Shown here: positions 8,147-11,220 of the stretch, one piece after another
Layout: the number at the start of each line of letters is the position of its first letter
How positions within the stretch are numbered: position 1 is the first letter of the stretch
DNA from: Spirochaetales bacterium
Lineage (GTDB): Bacteria > Spirochaetota > Spirochaetia > Sphaerochaetales > Sphaerochaetaceae
Direction: 5' to 3'
Assembly: GCA_022771185.1 (NCBI GenBank)
Contig: JALFCJ010000198.1
Location: forward strand, 1-11,220
DNA: 11,220 nucleotides
The notes under the pieces: model-generated
The model's database searches: none
What the model saw: the letters and a program-made list of their open reading frames with translations, nothing else
What the model was told of the DNA's origin: nothing
Position numbers and translations under genes: made by a program

Positions 8147-8198
8147 CAATCCAAGAAATGATATAATAGAGAAAAAAGAAAGTGAACCACCTCCCTCT

Positions 8199-11108
8199 TT
8201 ATCTTCTGAATGACTTGATGATAGATTTCAATCTATCGAAGTCAATAGGCTTTGAAATATGAGCGTTCATTCCAGAAGCCATGCTGGCCTTTACATCATC
8301 TTCAAATGCATTTGCAGTCATTGCGATGATAGGAATGGATTTGGCTCTGGTATTATTGGAAGATCTTATTCTTCTGGCGCTTTCATATCCATCCATTCTC
8401 GGCATCTGGATATCCATGAATATCATGTCATATTCATCAGGGCTGGATTCAGTAAATACTCTTAATGCCTCTTCTCCGTCTTCAGCTATGACGCACTTTA
8501 TGCCTATGCTGTCCAAAAGCTCGGTGATGATTTCAGCGTTGATCTCATTGTCTTCTGCAACAAGTATCTTGACAGAAGAGAAATCATCACTTTCGTTTTT
8601 GTTTACTCCTACGTTTGCCTTATTCTGATAATAAGTATCCAATACACGCTGGAAGTTAGATAAGAAGAATGGCTTAGGCAGGAATAAATCTACACCCGCC
8701 TCCTCCGCTTCTTCTTCAATCTCAGATACATCGTAAGAAGAAAGCACGAAGATAGGAACATCGTTTCCTACTTCTTTTCTTATTCTTCTGACGCACTCCA
8801 CTCCGTCCAGGTCCGGCATCTTCCAATCAAGAATAATGACATCATAGGAGTTGTCGTTTTCATATGCACTCTTGGCTTTTTCAACTGCCTCAAGACCTCC
8901 AATAGCTGCATCGCACTCCAGGCCCACATCCATAAGTATAGTCTGGATGTTGTCTGTTATATCTTTCTCATCGTCGCCTACAAGAACTCTTGTTATTCCG
9001 TGATCTACAAAGAAATCATCATTATTATTTTCTTGAGGCAGAGAGAAGATCAAGTCAACAGTGAAGACGCTTCCCTTGCCCAGTTCGCTCTGGATATCGA
9101 TGGTTCCACCCATTAAGTCGATGATGCTTTTTGTAATGGACATACCAAGTCCAGTCCCCTGGATCTTATTGGTCATAGAGTTGGTTTCTCTACTGAAAGG
9201 TTCGAATATTTTCTCAACGAACTCTTTGCTCATACCCTGTCCGTTATCAGAGACGATGAATCTTAAGTGGCATGTTTGGCCCTTGGTTCCATAACCCTCC
9301 ACCACAAGAGAGATTGTTCCATTCTTTCCTGTATATTTAACGGCATTTGAAAGTAGGTTCAATAGTATCTGTGTAAGCCTAAGTTTATCGGCAAAGATAT
9401 ATGGAGGAATATTACCCTTTGTCTTTATTTCAAAAGACTGTTTTTTTGACTTTGTCTGGACAAGGACTATCTCGCTGATATTGTTTATCACTTCAGAGAC
9501 ATCCACTTTATCTGTATTGAGACTTGTCTTTCCGCTCTCAATCTTACTCATATCCAAGACATCATTGATCAATGACAAAAGGTGCTGGGATGAGTATGTT
9601 ATCTTCTTTCCGATTTCTATGACTTTATTCTTATCATCTGCATCCTTCAAAAGCAGTGTGGAGTAACCCACAATAGCATTCATAGGAGTACGGATGTCAT
9701 GAGACATATTTGCCAGGAAGTTACTCTTTGCAGCATTTGCGTTCTTTGCTATCTCTAAGGAAGAAGAAAGAGCATTCTGTAGTTTTCTTTCTTCACTTCT
9801 ATCAGAAATAACTACGACTATTCTCTTTAAAGAGCCGAACTCTGTATGGTATGCGGTAATCTCAAGATACCTTGTTTCGCCACTGTCTTTATTTAAATAT
9901 TCTTGAGTCCAAGATATCTTATCTTTTGTCTCAAGCTCTTTAAGGTTAGAAGTAATGAGATAATCTCCGTTTATTCCTTCAATAGTAGAGATATCCCTCT
10001 TCGCATCCTCTTCTTTTACACCCAAAACGCTATCGATATTGGGTGTAACGTAAACAACTTCGTCTGTCTTCTCTTCCAATATTACAAAGACGTCGTTGAC
10101 GTTATGGCTTAAATCGGAAAAGAGGGAGTCACGGAACATAATTTCATCCTGCTGTCTTTTTTTGGCCTTGACATAGGAGATTACAACTATGGAGAAGACA
10201 ACTAACAAAAGAAGCGCAGAGACAGAGAATCCCAAGCCCATTGTAAGATTTTGAAGCTGGCTGATGTTTTTGTTGACGACACCTGCATCAACCATTCCCA
10301 CCAATACCCATTCTGATAAATCGAGGGGGACTGAGACAATATAGTACGGAACATTGTCAATCTTTGTTGAAAGAGTAAGCATGTCGCCTTTAAGCCAAGA
10401 CTCTTCCAGTGCAACTATTTTTGAAGAAGAGAGATTTGAACACTCTTTCAAGTAGTTTACTACATTATAAAATCTATCTTCAGTGTTTCTAAAACTTGAA
10501 CCATTGAATATTATTCTGCCTTCACTATTTATTACATAGTTCTCACTCTTGGATTCAAAGGCGCTTATAGACAACAAATCCAGGATATTGTCATTACTGA
10601 ATGTTATGGCTATAGCTTCGTAACTAAAGCTTCTATATTTATGCTTGTCACACTTTATTGCATATAGTGTCAAACCATCGGAGCCTGGCATAGAGACATC
10701 AGTCATAATGTCATTGCCATTGATCATTAGATCAACAAGTGAAGAGGCAAGATCAAAACGCTTATACTTGCCGTCTATGCTCATCATCTCGCCGTTACGG
10801 GATACAAAGTAGAATTCTTTGAAGCCAAGGTTCTCTTTCCATTCAGAAACCATATCAGAGACAAACTGATCGTCTCCATCGGAAGCGAGAGAATATTCCA
10901 GCTGAGTCATAAACAGGTGCATGGAATCGAAGTTGTTATTGTTGATAGAGCTTATGTACTTCCCGAGGTATGAATAGATTTCTTCCAAATGGGAAGCGCT
11001 TTCCATAAATATCAGAGTGTCTGCGTTATTCAAGTATGCATAGCCGAAATAGCATGCAACGAAGACAACTATAGCAATAAGAAGTACATAAAGAACTCTT
11101 TTCAACAT
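8199..11108 (-). CDS. Hybrid sensor histidine kinase with PAS and two receiver domains
   Basis: This is a 969-residue inner-membrane hybrid kinase that should sense an external signal and pass phosphate from His to Asp. Membrane helices at about 5-27 and 289-313 flank an extracytoplasmic sensor of about 260 residues, probably of the Cache type, though I see no diagnostic motif. A PAS-like domain covers about 333-440. The HisKA domain carries the phospho-acceptor H470 in SHDIRTPMN. The ATPase domain has the N-box around N588, G1 DNGQG (621-625) and G2 GTGLGMSI (651-658). Receiver 1 (about 705-825) has D712/D713, acceptor D761 and K812. Receiver 2 (about 846-966) has E852/D853, acceptor D899, T931 and K953. 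Both look competent. No HPt or DNA-binding domain is present, so output must go through separate proteins. The start at 11108 has AGGTGA at 11117-11112. The gene begins 7 bp after the stop of an upstream partial gene, suggesting co-transcription. The signal sensed cannot be told from sequence. Confidence 0.95.
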   Translation of the reverse strand: MLKRVLYVLLIAIVVFVACYFGYAYLNNADTLIFMESASHLEEIYSYLGKYISSINNNNFDSMHLFMTQLEYSLASDGDDQFVSDMVSEWKENLGFKEFYFVSRNGEMMSIDGKYKRFDLASSLVDLMINGNDIMTDVSMPGSDGLTLYAIKCDKHKYRSFSYEAIAITFSNDNILDLLSISAFESKSENYVINSEGRIIFNGSSFRNTEDRFYNVVNYLKECSNLSSSKIVALEESWLKGDMLTLSTKIDNVPYYIVSVPLDLSEWVLVGMVDAGVVNKNISQLQNLTMGLGFSVSALLLLVVFSIVVISYVKAKKRQQDEIMFRDSLFSDLSHNVNDVFVILEEKTDEVVYVTPNIDSVLGVKEEDAKRDISTIEGINGDYLITSNLKELETKDKISWTQEYLNKDSGETRYLEITAYHTEFGSLKRIVVVISDRSEERKLQNALSSSLEIAKNANAAKSNFLANMSHDIRTPMNAIVGYSTLLLKDADDKNKVIEIGKKITYSSQHLLSLINDVLDMSKIESGKTSLNTDKVDVSEVINNISEIVLVQTKSKKQSFEIKTKGNIPPYIFADKLRLTQILLNLLSNAVKYTGKNGTISLVVEGYGTKGQTCHLRFIVSDNGQGMSKEFVEKIFEPFSRETNSMTNKIQGTGLGMSITKSIIDLMGGTIDIQSELGKGSVFTVDLIFSLPQENNNDDFFVDHGITRVLVGDDEKDITDNIQTILMDVGLECDAAIGGLEAVEKAKSAYENDNSYDVIILDWKMPDLDGVECVRRIRKEVGNDVPIFVLSSYDVSEIEEEAEEAGVDLFLPKPFFLSNFQRVLDTYYQNKANVGVNKNESDDFSSVKILVAEDNEINAEIITELLDSIGIKCVIAEDGEEALRVFTESSPDEYDMIFMDIQMPRMDGYESARRIRSSNNTRAKSIPIIAMTANAFEDDVKASMASGMNAHISKPIDFDRLKSIIKSFRR

Positions 11109-11111
11109 ATA

Positions 11112-11117
11112 TCACCT
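11112..11117 (-). promoter_or_regulatory. Ribosome binding site of the hybrid kinase
   Basis: AGGTGA overlaps the TAG stop of the preceding open frame and lies 3 nt before the ATG at 11108. The overlap supports coupling of the kinase to the upstream gene. Confidence 0.65.
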
Positions 11118-11220
11118 ATAGAAATGTCAAATATGGTGTAGCTGGTTTAAAGCTATATCCCTGTTTGACAAGATTGTTAATTGCCGTATTTGCGAGAAGA
11201 TTTACTGAAATAAGCTTATC
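11116..11220 (-). CDS. C-terminal end of an unidentified protein (partial)
   Basis: An open frame enters from the window edge and ends at a TAG at 11118-11116. It encodes 34 residues, beginning DKLISVNLLANTAINNL and ending PYLTFL. Both other minus-strand frames hit stops almost at once. The TAG overlaps the AGGTGA ribosome binding site of the kinase that follows, a layout typical of genes in one operon. I do not recognise the family. A 34-codon open stretch could arise by chance in AT-rich DNA, so the call rests mainly on the tight spacing and the plausible helix-then-strand composition. Confidence 0.55.
   Translation of the reverse strand, partial: DKLISVNLLANTAINNLVKQGYSFKPATPYLTFL

Larger units (their letters stand above)
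8104..8159. repeat. Pair of 10-bp direct repeats flanking the palindromes
   Basis: The decamer TCCAAGAAAT (minus strand ATTTCTTGGA) occurs at 8104-8113 and again at 8150-8159, 46 bp apart. The two copies bracket both palindromes. The copy nearer uvrA overlaps the GGAG ribosome binding site. Confidence 0.7.
8096..8198 (-). promoter_or_regulatory. Intergenic leader of uvrA
   Basis: This 103-bp gap between the kinase stop and the uvrA start is the only sizeable non-coding DNA in the window. Read on the minus strand it holds a pyrimidine-rich run (8186-8169), an AT-rich TATTATATC (8168-8160) that could serve as a -10 element, a second -10-like hexamer TCTAAT (8140-8135), two palindromes and the uvrA ribosome binding site. 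No good -35 box lies 16-18 bp upstream of either -10 candidate; TTCACT at 8186-8181 is too close. A promoter for the uvrA operon is plausible here because the downstream genes are overlapping while this gap is not, but it is inferred. Confidence 0.4.

Noticed and set aside
8096..8149. An 18-codon upstream extension of uvrA, beginning MSYSNRKK.
   Set aside because: It passes through the palindromic leader, has no family match and lacks a ribosome binding site. The ATG at 8095 has a good one and gives the usual UvrA length.
8162..8167. A perfect TATAAT on the plus strand in the uvrA leader.
   Set aside because: There is no plus-strand gene downstream and no -35 partner. It is more likely the reverse of AT-rich leader DNA.
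8165..8203. A possible terminator after the kinase: GTGG-TT-CAC-like pairing followed by a T-rich run on the minus strand.
   Set aside because: Only three or four base pairs form and the run is broken by C residues. The stem is too weak to call a Rho-independent terminator.

Overview
This window comes from the chromosome of a spirochaete, most likely Treponema or a close relative. The evidence is indirect. The DNA is fairly AT-rich. A uvrA gene is followed directly by an LptD-like outer-membrane gene, an order I recall from Treponema. The window also carries a PhoH / 7TM-HD hydrolase pair and a large tandem-receiver hybrid kinase. The genus cannot be fixed without a database search.

Every gene lies on the minus strand, so gene order runs from high to low coordinates. 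It begins with the C-terminal 34 codons of an unidentified gene (11220-11116). Seven bases later comes a 969-residue membrane-bound hybrid sensor histidine kinase with two receiver domains (11108-8199). A 103-bp gap follows, the only real non-coding stretch, holding two perfect palindromes between two copies of a 10-bp direct repeat. Then come uvrA (8095-5279), an LptD-like protein (5282-2157), a PhoH-family ATPase (2154-1195) and the N-terminal 401 residues of a PgpH/YqfF-type 7TM-HD phosphohydrolase (1205-1) that leaves the window.

From uvrA onwards the genes are packed as one operon: a 4-bp TTGA overlap for uvrA/lptD, a 2-bp gap for lptD/phoH and an 11-bp overlap for phoH/HD hydrolase. I see no convincing terminator. 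The unit mixes DNA repair (UvrA), outer-membrane biogenesis (LptD-like), an RNA-linked ATPase (PhoH) and nucleotide second-messenger turnover (PgpH-like). A ybeY gene would be expected next, outside the window. The kinase appears to form a unit with the gene before it, and may or may not read through into uvrA.

No tRNA, rRNA, CRISPR array, insertion sequence or clear horizontal-transfer signature was seen. Most of the window is ordinary housekeeping sequence. The items worth a second look are the uvrA leader palindromes, a SAP-like motif at the N-terminus of the exported LptD-like protein, the enlarged cysteine-poor barrel of that protein, and the kinase's dual receivers with no HPt domain.
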